A stretch of 64,000 nucleotides of DNA from Fen-183 sp036504335 (GTDB lineage Bacteria; Acidobacteriota; Thermoanaerobaculia; UBA5066). Below, piece by piece: positions 48,264 to 57,600 of this stretch. The DNA lies in the NCBI GenBank assembly GCA_036504335.1, contig DASXVJ010000022.1:1-64000 (forward strand), in the 5' to 3' direction. The notes under the pieces were generated by a model. That model was given only the letters and a program-made list of their open reading frames with translations. It did no database searches and was not told the origin of the DNA. The position numbers were made by a program, and so were the translations under genes. Each line of letters begins with the position of its first letter. The stretch's first letter is position 1.

Positions 48264-49486
48264 AGGTCGCCCTCGTGCACCCCTATCCGGTTCACGGCCG
48301 GGCGGTGGGCGGGACGACCCGTCTCGACGCGCTCGCGAGGTATCTCGCGCCCCGGCACCGGGTCTGGGTCTTCGCCCACGCGTCGGGGGATTCCGCCGCC
48401 GACGGCCGCGCCGTCGCCGACATGGCGTCGATCGGCGTGACGCAGAGGCTCTTCGACCGGCCGCGGGCGGGAGTCGTCCGGAGGCTCCGCTGGGCGGCCG
48501 GTCCGAGACCGTACTACGTCGGCCACAACGAAAACCCGGCGCTCGCCCGGGCGCTCGCGGATCTCGACCGGGCCGAGCCGCTGGACCTCGTCCACCTGGA
48601 GCTGGGTTATCTCGCGCCGCTCCTCGCGGAGCTGTCGCCGCGGCCTCTTCGCGTCCTCGCCGAGCAAGAGACGATGTCGCTCGCGGTGGAGCGTCTGCGT
48701 CGCCTGCCGGCGCGGGAGAAAACGCTCTACGAGCTCTACGTCGGACGAACGGGCTCGGCCATTCGGCGGTTCGAATCCGAGACGCTGCCGTCGTTCGACC
48801 TTCTCTTCGCGATCAGCGCGGCGGAGGCGGCGCGCCTCTCGGAGGTCGTCGGCCGGCCCGTTCCCGTCCTTCCACACGTCGCCTCCACGACGGCCTTCCG
48901 CCCGCCGGACCGGGAGAGCGACGAGATGCGAATTCTCTTCGTCGGAAATTTCGGCCATCGGCCGAACCTCCACGCGCTGTCCTGGTTTCTCGAAGCCGTC
49001 TGGCCGCTCGTGGCGCGGGAGACGCCCGGAGTCCGCCTCGAAGTCGTGGGACCCCATCTCCCCGAGAGCGGGCGCCAGCGGCTGTTACGAGTCGGCGCCG
49101 TGCCGCGGGGCCGGGTCGAGGATCTCGCCGGCGCGTACGGAGCCTCCACGGTCGTCGTCAACCCGATCCGGACGGGGGGCGGGATGAGGGGCAAGGTGCT
49201 CGAGGCCTTCTCGTGCGCCCGCGCGTTGGTTTCGACCTCGCTCGGAATGGAAGGGATCGACGCCGAGCCGGAAACGCACTACACGCGGGCGGACGACCCC
49301 GGCGTTTTCGCCGCCGCCGTCGCCCGATACCTCGGGAGCCCGGCGCTCCGGGCGGCGCACGGCGCCGCGGCCCGCCGGCTCGCCGAGGAGCGCTACGAAC
49401 CGACGGTGGTCTTCGCGCGTCTCGAGGCCGCCTGGCAGCGCGCGCTCGAAGAACGGAGCGCGGCGCGGGGCGGGAGGACGACGTGA
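48260..49486 (+). CDS. GT4 family glycosyltransferase
   Basis: 408 residues, GT-B fold. The N-terminal domain starts KVALVHPYPVHGRAVGGTTRLDALARYL, and the C-terminal domain carries MRILFVGNFGHRPNLHAL and VNPIRTGGGMRGKVLEAFSCARALVSTSLGMEGID with the conserved E/K positions. It probably adds a sugar to the lipid-linked repeat in the cytoplasm. The stop overlaps the next GT2 start (GTGA). Confidence 0.88.
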   Translation: MKVALVHPYPVHGRAVGGTTRLDALARYLAPRHRVWVFAHASGDSAADGRAVADMASIGVTQRLFDRPRAGVVRRLRWAAGPRPYYVGHNENPALARALADLDRAEPLDLVHLELGYLAPLLAELSPRPLRVLAEQETMSLAVERLRRLPAREKTLYELYVGRTGSAIRRFESETLPSFDLLFAISAAEAARLSEVVGRPVPVLPHVASTTAFRPPDRESDEMRILFVGNFGHRPNLHALSWFLEAVWPLVARETPGVRLEVVGPHLPESGRQRLLRVGAVPRGRVEDLAGAYGASTVVVNPIRTGGGMRGKVLEAFSCARALVSTSLGMEGIDAEPETHYTRADDPGVFAAAVARYLGSPALRAAHGAAARRLAEERYEPTVVFARLEAAWQRALEERSAARGGRTT

Positions 49487-50442
49487 CCGCGCCCCGGCTG
49501 TCGGTCCACGTCGTGACGTGGAACAGCGCCACCGTCGTCGACGCCTGTCTCGAAAGCCTCCTCGGCCAGTCGCCCCCCCCCGAGGAGGTCGTCGTCGTGG
49601 ACAACGCGTCGACCGACGGATCCGCGGAGCGCGTCGAGTCCTGGTTCCGCCGCGGACTCCGGGGAACTCTTCTTCGCGAGACCTCGAACCGGGGCTTCTG
49701 CGGTGCACAAAACCGCGCGATCGGTTTTTCCGGCGGGGAATGGGTGCTCTTTCTGAACCCGGACGCCGTCCTTCCCCCCGGCTTCCTCGCGCAGGCGTCG
49801 GACGTCCTGTCGCGCCAGGTGTCCAACGTCGGGAGCGTGGCGCCGTGTCTCCTTCGCCCCGACGGAAGCGTGGATTCGACGGGGCTCGTTCTCGACCGCT
49901 TCCGGCGCGCATACGACCGCGGCCGGGGCGAAACGTCGCCGGCGCGCTACGCGCAGGAAGAGGACGTGGAGGCCTGCACCGGCGCGGTCGCGTTTCACCG
50001 CCGTGCCATGCTGGAGGATGTGGCGCTCGGCGGGGCGCCCCTCGACGAGTCGCTCTTCGCCTACTACGACGATCTCGATCTGAGCTGGAGGGCCCGGTTG
50101 CTCGGCTGGCGCTGCCGTTACGTGCCGTCGCTCGTCGCCGTCCACGGCCGGGCGGGCCGGAACGCGCTGCGCGGACTCGGCGGCCGGAAGACGCGCGGCG
50201 AGGAGCAGGCTCTCACCGTCCGTAACCGGTACCTCGTTCTGGCCAAGTGCGAGAGCGTCGGGCCGCTCCTCCGCGACCTGCCGTGGATCCTCCCCTTCGA
50301 GATCGCCCGGCCCTTGTTCCTCGCCGCCCGCGCACCCGGCGGTCTCCGCGGGTACGGGCGAGCCGCGGCGGCGCTTCCCGGCGCGCTCCGGGAGCGGCGC
50401 CGGATCCGGGAGGCGATCCGGCGCCGGCGGAGCCAGCCGTGA
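49483..50442 (+). CDS. GT2 family glycosyltransferase (rhamnosyltransferase-like)
   Basis: 319 residues, GT-A fold. LSVHVVTWNSATVVDACLESLL, VVVDNASTDGSAERV, NRGFCGAQNRAI and the NPDAVLPPGF DXD-type region are seen, then a ACTGAVAFHRRAM and FFAYYDDLDLSWRARLLGWRC block, both typical of dTDP-rhamnosyl- or related GT2 enzymes. A basic, amphipathic C-terminal end suggests membrane contact. It is coupled at both ends (GTGA before and after). Confidence 0.88.
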   Translation: MTAPRLSVHVVTWNSATVVDACLESLLGQSPPPEEVVVVDNASTDGSAERVESWFRRGLRGTLLRETSNRGFCGAQNRAIGFSGGEWVLFLNPDAVLPPGFLAQASDVLSRQVSNVGSVAPCLLRPDGSVDSTGLVLDRFRRAYDRGRGETSPARYAQEEDVEACTGAVAFHRRAMLEDVALGGAPLDESLFAYYDDLDLSWRARLLGWRCRYVPSLVAVHGRAGRNALRGLGGRKTRGEEQALTVRNRYLVLAKCESVGPLLRDLPWILPFEIARPLFLAARAPGGLRGYGRAAAALPGALRERRRIREAIRRRRSQP

Positions 50443-51548
50443 AAGTCCTGCACGTCATCGACAAGTCGTTCCTGGGGGGCGGTCAGAACTCGGTCCGCTA
50501 TCTCCTCGAGGGCTTTCGGGGCTCGGACGTGTCGACGCTTCTTTCGTGTCGGGACGGGGGACCGCTCGTCGCCGCAGCCCGTGATCTCGGAACCCCGGTC
50601 CATACGATCCCCTTCGACAAGCGCTTCCGGCCGGGGCCCGCCCGGGCCCTGGCCGCGCTCATCCGCCGCGAGCGGGTGGACCTCGTCCACGCCCACGGCC
50701 TCGTCGCGGCGACGTGGGCGACGATGGCCCGGTCTTTCTTCGGGATCTCCGCGCCGCTCATCTACCACCAGCACGGCTTCCACCACCACAACTACGGTCC
50801 GCTCTCGGTGGGGCTCCGGAAGGCAGCCGAGCGGGCGGTGGCCCGCCGCGCGGACCGTGTCGTCGCCGCCTCCACGGTCGACCGAGGCAGGCTGGTGGCC
50901 GGAAAGTACGCGGAGCCGCAGCGGATCGTCATGATCCACGACACCATCCCGGAGCCCGCTCCATCCCCGCAGGACGTGGAGGCTGCGCGCCAGGCCGCCG
51001 CGCTCCCGCCCGGCGCCCCGGTGATCGGCATCGTGGCGCGCCTCCATCCGCAAAAGGGAGTCGACGTCTTCCTCGAGGCCGCGGCGGCCGTGCGCGCGGA
51101 GTTCCCTTCGGCTGCCTTCGTCGTCATCGGTGAAGGCGAGCTCGGGTCCGAGCTCCGGAAGACGGAGCGGCGCCTCGGCCTGGAAGGCGCGATCCGGTGG
51201 CTCGGTGGCCGGCCGAACCTTCCGTTCCTGCCGCTCTTCACCGTCGCGGCGATCCCGTCACGCTGGGAGGGGATCCCGCTCGTCCTTCTGGAATACATGG
51301 CAATCGGCCTGCCGATCGTCGCGACCCGGATCGACGGGCTCGCGGACGCCGTCGGGCCCGACGAAGCCGAGCTCGTGCCGAAAGACGACGCCCCCGCGCT
51401 CGGCGAAGCGATCCTCCGGTTGCTTCGGGACCCGGATCTCGCCCGCCGCCGCGGCGCGGCGGCTCGCCGGAGATTCGCCGCGACCTTCAGCCTCGCCTCC
51501 ACCGTCCGGCGCCTCCGGGAACTCTACGACGAGGTCCTCCGCGGATGA
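50439..51548 (+). CDS. GT4 family glycosyltransferase
   Basis: 369 residues, GT-B fold. The N-terminus is KVLHVIDKSFLGGGQNSVRYLL, with DLVHAHGL in the first domain. The C-terminal GT4 domain has IGIVARLHPQKGVDVFLEAA, VVIGEGELGSELR and IPSRWEGIPLVLLEYMAIGLPIVATRIDG. It is likely one of the repeat-unit assembly enzymes. GTG 50439 overlaps the previous stop, and ATGA links it to the following glycosidase gene. Confidence 0.9.
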   Translation: MKVLHVIDKSFLGGGQNSVRYLLEGFRGSDVSTLLSCRDGGPLVAAARDLGTPVHTIPFDKRFRPGPARALAALIRRERVDLVHAHGLVAATWATMARSFFGISAPLIYHQHGFHHHNYGPLSVGLRKAAERAVARRADRVVAASTVDRGRLVAGKYAEPQRIVMIHDTIPEPAPSPQDVEAARQAAALPPGAPVIGIVARLHPQKGVDVFLEAAAAVRAEFPSAAFVVIGEGELGSELRKTERRLGLEGAIRWLGGRPNLPFLPLFTVAAIPSRWEGIPLVLLEYMAIGLPIVATRIDGLADAVGPDEAELVPKDDAPALGEAILRLLRDPDLARRRGAAARRRFAATFSLASTVRRLRELYDEVLRG

Positions 51549-53644
51549 GCGCCCGCGCGGCACGGCTCGTCCCGCTCATGGCGGTGGCCTTCCTCGCGTT
51601 CGGCTGCCGCGGGCGGGCCGACGCCCCGGACGCCCCCGCGCCGCGAACCCTTCGCAACCCTTCGTTCGACGAAGAAGGCGGGCCAGGCGTCCCGGGCTGG
51701 TCGACCCGCGGAGAGACGTTCGGGAAGGCGAGCCTCGTGACGAGCCCGAACGCGTCTCCCCCGAGAGCGCTCCGCCTCGAGGCGAGAGGACGGGGCTCCA
51801 GCGGCAACGACTCGTTCATGGTTTTCCAGATCCTCGACGTCGCCGCGCACCGCGGCCGGCGCGTCCGCTTCGGCGCCCGCGTGAAAACCGACGGGGCGGG
51901 CGTCAACGTCACGCTCTACACCCCGGAGGGTTTCGCGAACGACTTCTTCTCCGACCTGCACTCCGACGGCTTCGTCGAGCGATCCGCGTTCCTGGACGTC
52001 CCGCCGCACGCGTCGCTCCTCTCGTTCGGCATCCAGATCCTCGGCCCGGCGGGCGGCGTGGCGTTCATCGACGACGCGTTCGTGTCGATGGACACGCGCC
52101 CGGCCGCCCCCGCGCCGGCGCGCGCGCCGGTTCCGGAGCCCGCTCGCGTGGAGATCGACGCTTCGGTCGTCGGGCGATCGATCGATCCGCGCCTCTTCGG
52201 AATGCACATCGAGTGGGTCGAGAACGGGAACGGGCTGATCGGCGCGGACGGCAAGCTCCGCCCCGACGTCGTCGACCTTCTGCGGCCGCTCGCGATCCCC
52301 GTCTTCCGCTTTCCCGGGGGGATCCACGCGGACGGCTACGACTGGCGGCTCGGTACGGGACCCGCCGCCCGTCGCGGACGGAGCGTCAACGTCTTCACGG
52401 GAAAACCGGAGACGCACCTGTTCGGGACGGACGAGTACGTCGAGCTTCTGAGGAAGACCGGCGGGGCGGCGTTCCTGACGGCGAACTACGGGACCGGCTC
52501 GCCCGAACAGGCGGCCGCGTGGGTCCGATACCTCGCCGGGCGCGGCGCGGCCCCGGGCCTCGTGGAGGTCGGCAACGAGATCTACCTGACGAGCCCGAAG
52601 AAGGAAGGGCCGAACGGAAAGGAGATCTACCGGAGCCCCGAAGAGTACGCGCGCGACTTCCCCCGCTTCCGCGACGCGCTTCGGGCCGCCGAACCCGGCG
52701 TCCGGGTCGGCGTGATCGCCCACCTCGACACGGGCGCCTTCCCGCTCGCGCCCGCGGACAACCGGGACTGGACGGTCCGCATGCTGAGCCATCTCAAGGG
52801 CGCCGCCGACTTCGTCGCGGTGCACGACGCCTACGCCCCCGTGATCCTGGACGACACGATCTCTTTCGACGGAGACGAGGCCCGCGGGCGCGTCTACCGA
52901 GCCCTCTACGCAGGGGCGGCGGAAACGGCCGAGAACCTGAGGCAGGTCGAGGAGACTCTGGCCCGCCTCTCGCCGGAAAACCGCGAGGCGCCGATCGGGG
53001 TCACCGAGATGGGGCCCTTCTTCGGCATGAGTTCCCGGCCCGAGCGGCACGCGATCTACGTCGATCAGTCGCGGACGTTCGCGTCGGCGCTCTACGTGGC
53101 GTCGCTTCTCGACGTCCTGCTCGGGGACCCCCGGGTGTTCCTGGCCTGCTTCACCAATCCCGTTCACCGCTGGTACGGGAGCCTCCTGACCGACACCGAC
53201 GCCGGCCTCGTCCGGACGCCGGCCTACTACGTCTACCTTCTCTACCGGACCCGGTTCGAGACGCGGCTGGTCCGGGCGGCAGCCTCGTCGCCCACCTTCG
53301 ACGCTCCGGCGGTGGGCCTCGTGAAGGCGCGCCGCGGCCTGCCCGACCTCCTCGCGCGCGCGGCGATCTCGCCCGACGGCCGGAAGCTGACGGCGATGCT
53401 CGTGAACCGCAGTCTCGTCCGGACGCTCGCCGTGGAGGTCGCGCTCAAGTCCTTTGCGCCCTCGGCCGCGGACTGCGTCCTCCTCGCCTCGCCGTCGCCG
53501 GCGCAGATCAACGGTCCGTCCCTGACGTCCACGACGAGGCCGCAGGGCGGAATCGAGCCGCGCCCGTTTCCATGTCCCGCCCGCGGCGCCGTGACGCTGA
53601 CGATGCCGCCGAATTCCGTCGTCAGCCTCGTCGCGTCGCGTTGA
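51545..53644 (+). CDS. Secreted lipoprotein with GH51-like (alpha-L-arabinofuranosidase-like) domain
   Basis: 699 residues. The lipoprotein signal ends at LAFGC (Cys21). Residues about 35-185 form a carbohydrate-binding-like beta-sandwich (LRNPSFDEEGGPGVPGW ... AFIDDAFVSMD). The catalytic barrel (about 200-560) has FRFPGGIHADGYDW, a likely acid/base Glu345 in EVGNEIY and a likely nucleophile Glu488 in VTEMGPFF. The C-terminal part is a beta domain. It may trim or remodel the exported polymer. ATG overlaps the previous GT4 stop. It is the last gene of the coupled chain. Confidence 0.72.
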   Translation: MSARAARLVPLMAVAFLAFGCRGRADAPDAPAPRTLRNPSFDEEGGPGVPGWSTRGETFGKASLVTSPNASPPRALRLEARGRGSSGNDSFMVFQILDVAAHRGRRVRFGARVKTDGAGVNVTLYTPEGFANDFFSDLHSDGFVERSAFLDVPPHASLLSFGIQILGPAGGVAFIDDAFVSMDTRPAAPAPARAPVPEPARVEIDASVVGRSIDPRLFGMHIEWVENGNGLIGADGKLRPDVVDLLRPLAIPVFRFPGGIHADGYDWRLGTGPAARRGRSVNVFTGKPETHLFGTDEYVELLRKTGGAAFLTANYGTGSPEQAAAWVRYLAGRGAAPGLVEVGNEIYLTSPKKEGPNGKEIYRSPEEYARDFPRFRDALRAAEPGVRVGVIAHLDTGAFPLAPADNRDWTVRMLSHLKGAADFVAVHDAYAPVILDDTISFDGDEARGRVYRALYAGAAETAENLRQVEETLARLSPENREAPIGVTEMGPFFGMSSRPERHAIYVDQSRTFASALYVASLLDVLLGDPRVFLACFTNPVHRWYGSLLTDTDAGLVRTPAYYVYLLYRTRFETRLVRAAASSPTFDAPAVGLVKARRGLPDLLARAAISPDGRKLTAMLVNRSLVRTLAVEVALKSFAPSAADCVLLASPSPAQINGPSLTSTTRPQGGIEPRPFPCPARGAVTLTMPPNSVVSLVASR

Positions 53645-53657
53645 CGCGCGGGCGGTT

Positions 53658-54569
53658 TCAGCCGGCGGTCGGAATCAGCGTCTTTCGGAGACCCTCCTCG
53701 AGAGGGGTCTGCGCCTCCCACCCGAGGAGCGTCCGGGCGCGCGAGACGTCCAGGACGTTCGACGGGACGTCGATCCTCCTGGACGGGAGAAAGTGCACCG
53801 GGATGGAGGCGCCAAGGACCTTCTCGGCGAGGGCGACCACTTCGCGGAGGCTGTGGCCGAGGCCCGACCCGATGTTGTAGGGACCGGGCGGCGCCGACCC
53901 CGCCAGGCATTGGACGAAAGCGCGGGCGACGTCCTCCACGAAGACGAAGTCGCGAACGACGCTGCCGTCGCCCCAGATCTCGACGGGCTTCCCGCTGCGG
54001 ACCATTCGCGCGAGAACGCCGATGAAGCCCTGCGGCTTCGCCGCCGTCTGTCCCGGCCCGTACGCGTTCGACATCCGGAGCGCGTACGTCTCGAGGCCGG
54101 TCAGATTTGCGCAGGACCAGAGGTAGCCTTCGACGGCGAGCTTCATCGCTCCGTGCGAGTTGGCGGGCCGTGTGGGATGGTCCTCTCCGATCGGCGTCCG
54201 GATCGGGTTTCCGTAGATCGTGCCGCCCGACGACGCGAAAACGAATCGCCTGGCGCCGGCGGCAGCTGCGCAGTCGAGAAGCGTGAGAGCCGGCTCGACG
54301 TTCGATCGAAGGTCGTGGAGCCGGTTGTCCTCCGAGGTCTGGGGAACGGTCGTGCAGGCGAGGTGGACGACGGCGTCCGCGCCGCAGAGCGTGCGCTCGA
54401 CGACGTCCCGCTCCGCGACGTTCCCGGCGACGACCTCGACGCCGGGGGGGAACGCGTCACGCGGCGGCAGCCGGTCGAGGACGCAGACCTCTACTCCAGC
54501 CTCGCTCAAAGCCCGAACGATGTGCCGGCCCAGAAAGCCGGCTCCGCCGGTGACCACGACACGCGCCAT
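53658..54569 (-). CDS. NAD-dependent nucleotide-sugar epimerase/dehydratase
   Basis: 303 residues, extended SDR. The Rossmann motif is TGGAGFLGRHIV, with FASSGGTIYGNPI in the middle and RMSNAYGPGQ and FVFVEDVARAF later. The usual catalytic Tyr-x-x-x-Lys reads His139-Gly-Ala-Met-Lys143, so the Tyr is replaced by His. It is likely a UDP-glucose 4-epimerase-like or reductase-like enzyme supplying a nucleotide sugar for the polymer, but catalysis may be altered. It has GGAGGGGAG five bases before ATG and converges on the glycosidase gene. Confidence 0.82.
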   Translation of the reverse strand: MARVVVTGGAGFLGRHIVRALSEAGVEVCVLDRLPPRDAFPPGVEVVAGNVAERDVVERTLCGADAVVHLACTTVPQTSEDNRLHDLRSNVEPALTLLDCAAAAGARRFVFASSGGTIYGNPIRTPIGEDHPTRPANSHGAMKLAVEGYLWSCANLTGLETYALRMSNAYGPGQTAAKPQGFIGVLARMVRSGKPVEIWGDGSVVRDFVFVEDVARAFVQCLAGSAPPGPYNIGSGLGHSLREVVALAEKVLGASIPVHFLPSRRIDVPSNVLDVSRARTLLGWEAQTPLEEGLRKTLIPTAG

Positions 54570-54653
54570 GAGAACTCCCCTCCGCTCGCGACTCTCCCGC
54601 GACGGGCCATGATAATCGGCGGCGGACCGACCCTGCGTCTCAGTGTCGTGGGA

Positions 54654-54659
54654 TAGACT
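54654..54659 (+). promoter_or_regulatory. -10 box of leaderless promoter (TAGACT)
   Basis: TAGACT lies 7 bases before the ATG at 54667. It heads the second plus-strand run of the exopolysaccharide locus. Confidence 0.5.
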
Positions 54660-54666
54660 TCAGGAT

Positions 54667-57600
54667 ATGTCCTCCGTGCGGGCGAATGCCTTCGCCCTGG
54701 CTTTTTGTGTCGCCGTTTGCGGCCCCCTTTCGGCCCAGGAGCCCGCCTGGGAGGAGATCGGCCCGTTTTCCGTCGGCGGCAGGGTCTCCGCGCTGGCGGT
54801 CGACGCACGGGATCCCAAGCTGATCCTGGCGGGAACTCTCGCCGGCGGGATCTGGCGCAGCGCCAACGGCGGGCAGACGTGGGCGCCGGTCGCCCTGTGG
54901 CTCTCCTCGACCCCGATCAGCGCCCTCGCGATCGACCCGACGGATTCGAAAACGATCGTCGCGGGAACGGGATCCCTCTCGGACGCCGGACTCGGCAATG
55001 CCGCGATCGGCGTCATCAAGTCGACGGATGGCGGCGTGTCGTGGGTGGCGCCGGAGCTCGCGGGGCCTCTCGCCTACGTCTCGGCGGCCTTCCACTGGCC
55101 CGGGGATTCGAACCGGGTCCTGCTCGGAACGGACCTCGGCGTGCGGCTCTCGACCGACGGAGGCGTTCGCTACCGCGACGTCCTCGTCGGCACCTCGGTC
55201 TCGGCCCTCGTCGTCGATCCGACGACGCCGGACACGGTCCTCGCGTCGACCCATTCCGGGCTCTACCGGAGCGGCGACCGCGGCGAAAGCTGGTCGCGTG
55301 CCGGGTCCTGGCCGCTCGCGCGCGCCGACTCGTTCGGCGCCGGCACGAGCGCGCTCGCGCTCTCGGGACGCACCCGGGGTCTGCTCTGGGCCGTCGTTCA
55401 GGTTCTCAGGGGCGTCGGGTCGACGGACCGGACTCTTCTTCTGCGCTCCGCCGACGGCGGCGCCACGTTCACGACTCTCGACGGCCCGCCGCTGCTGTGC
55501 GCCCTCGATACGGGATGCGGATTCGGTCTCTCGATCGCCGTGGATCCCACCGACGATTCCCGGCTCCTCCTCGGGGGTGACCGGCTCTGGTCCACGTCCG
55601 ACGGGGGAACCACCTGGGGCGCCGTGGAGGGCGACGTCGCCGGCCCGCACCAGATCACGCCTCGCGCGGACCGGGTCCTCGTGGCCGGGCGCTCGGGGGT
55701 CGCGGTCCTGGACGCCGGGTGGAAGCGCGCCACGGCTCAGAACGACGGGCTTGCGATCACGACGATCCGCTCGCTCGACGTGACGCCGGGCGTCCCGCCT
55801 CTTATCGCGGCGGGAACCGCGGACCGCGGAGTCCTGCTCGGGGCCGGGGACGGAACGAGCTGGAAGGTGGCCTTCGGGGCCGGCGAATCGGCCGGGAGTG
55901 TCCGCTTCGCCCCGTTCGACTCCAGCCGGATCTACGCCTCGAAGGGCGCGGGACAACTCTTCCGCTCCGAGAACGGGGGCGGGACCTTCGCTCCGATCAT
56001 GACCGGCCTCGACATGTCTCAGGCCGCAGCCCGCGAGGCGCCGATCGAGCCGAGCCGCGTGGACGGTTCCCGGGACAACACGGTCTATTCGGGCCGGCTG
56101 CAGCTCTTCCGATCGACGAATGCCGGAACCCTCTGGAAACCTTTTCGCCCGCCGGGATTCCCCGAAATCACCCGGATCGCGCCGTCCCCGACGTCCCCCG
56201 GCCGCGTCTACTTCGCGCTCGCCTCCGACCCGGTCCTCCTGAAGGCGGACGGCATCTTCACGGACCGGCTCCGGATCACGGACGACCCGGACCTTGCCGT
56301 CACCTCCATTTTCCCGGCGCCGGACGCCGAAAACGTTCTCTACGTCACCCTCGCGTCCGGCGCGGACAGCTCGGGCCGCGTCTTCAAGAGCTACGACTTC
56401 GGACAGACGTGGCAGGACATCTCGCCCCGGAGCCGGCCGGGGGCCCGCAGCGTCGTCCGGGACTCCTACGGGACGCTCTACCTCGGCGCCGTCGACGGCG
56501 TGTGGCGGTCCGCGAACGACGGCGCCACGTGGAACCCGTTTCGAAGCGGATTCTTCGCCGGGGGCGTCTCGGAGATCAGGCTGTCGGACGGCTGGTTGTA
56601 TGCGGGAACCGACGGCCGCGGCGTCTTCCGGATCTCGTCCGAGCCGCTCGTCTCGATCGACACCGTGCCGCCCGGACTCCAGATCCTCGTCGACGGTCAG
56701 CTCGTCACGTCGCCTTTCTTCGCCCGCTGGGACCCCGGCTCGGTCCACACCGTCTCGGCCGTCCTCGGCTCGAACGCCGACACGATCCAGGAATTCGTCG
56801 GCTGGAGCGACGGCGGGGCGACCTCCCACAGCCTGACGCTCGGCGACCGCAACGGCTGGCTGACGGCGGTCATCCGGCAGTCGCACCGGCTCCGGACTTC
56901 GGCCAGTGGCGCGGACGGATCGCTCGTTCTGGAGCCTCCGTCGAGCTCGGGATTTTACGTGGACGGAACGTTCGTCAAGGCGCTCGCGGTCCCCGCCGAC
57001 GACGCGCGCTTCGCCGGCTTCACCGGCGACACGAGCGGCGGAACGGGCGGTCTCGAATACGTCCTGATGAGCCGGCCGCGCTCGCTCGCGGCGCGATTCG
57101 AGCCGCTCGCGGTCCGATTCGCGACGGAGCCGGCCGGCCTCCCGACCTCGGTCGACGGAACGCCGCTCTCCGGACCCGCGACGTTCCGCTGGCAGAACGG
57201 CTCGCGCCACCGGCTGTCGGCGCCGGAGCTCGTCGGCGAGAACCCGACCGACCCGAAGAGGTTCGCGTTCGACGGCTGGAGCGACCTGCGCGCCCGAGAG
57301 CACACGATGACCGCCCTCCGCGACACGTTCCAGACGGACGTCGTCGCGCGCTTCATTCCGACCCGGCTCTGGACATCCGTGCCGGCCCGGGGCTCGGCGG
57401 CGCTGGGGACCCCCGGAACCGCCGACGCGCCCCGCTTCGCCGCGCTCCGGGTGACGGGAGACGCGGGCGCGCCCGCAGCGCTTCAGGTCATCACGGGCGC
57501 TCTCGACACCGGGATCGTCACGGAGCTCGTCGCCGTTCCGGCCTCGGCCGCGATGCTCTCCTCCGCCTTCGTCGAGGACGGGGGAGAGAGGGGTCGGACC

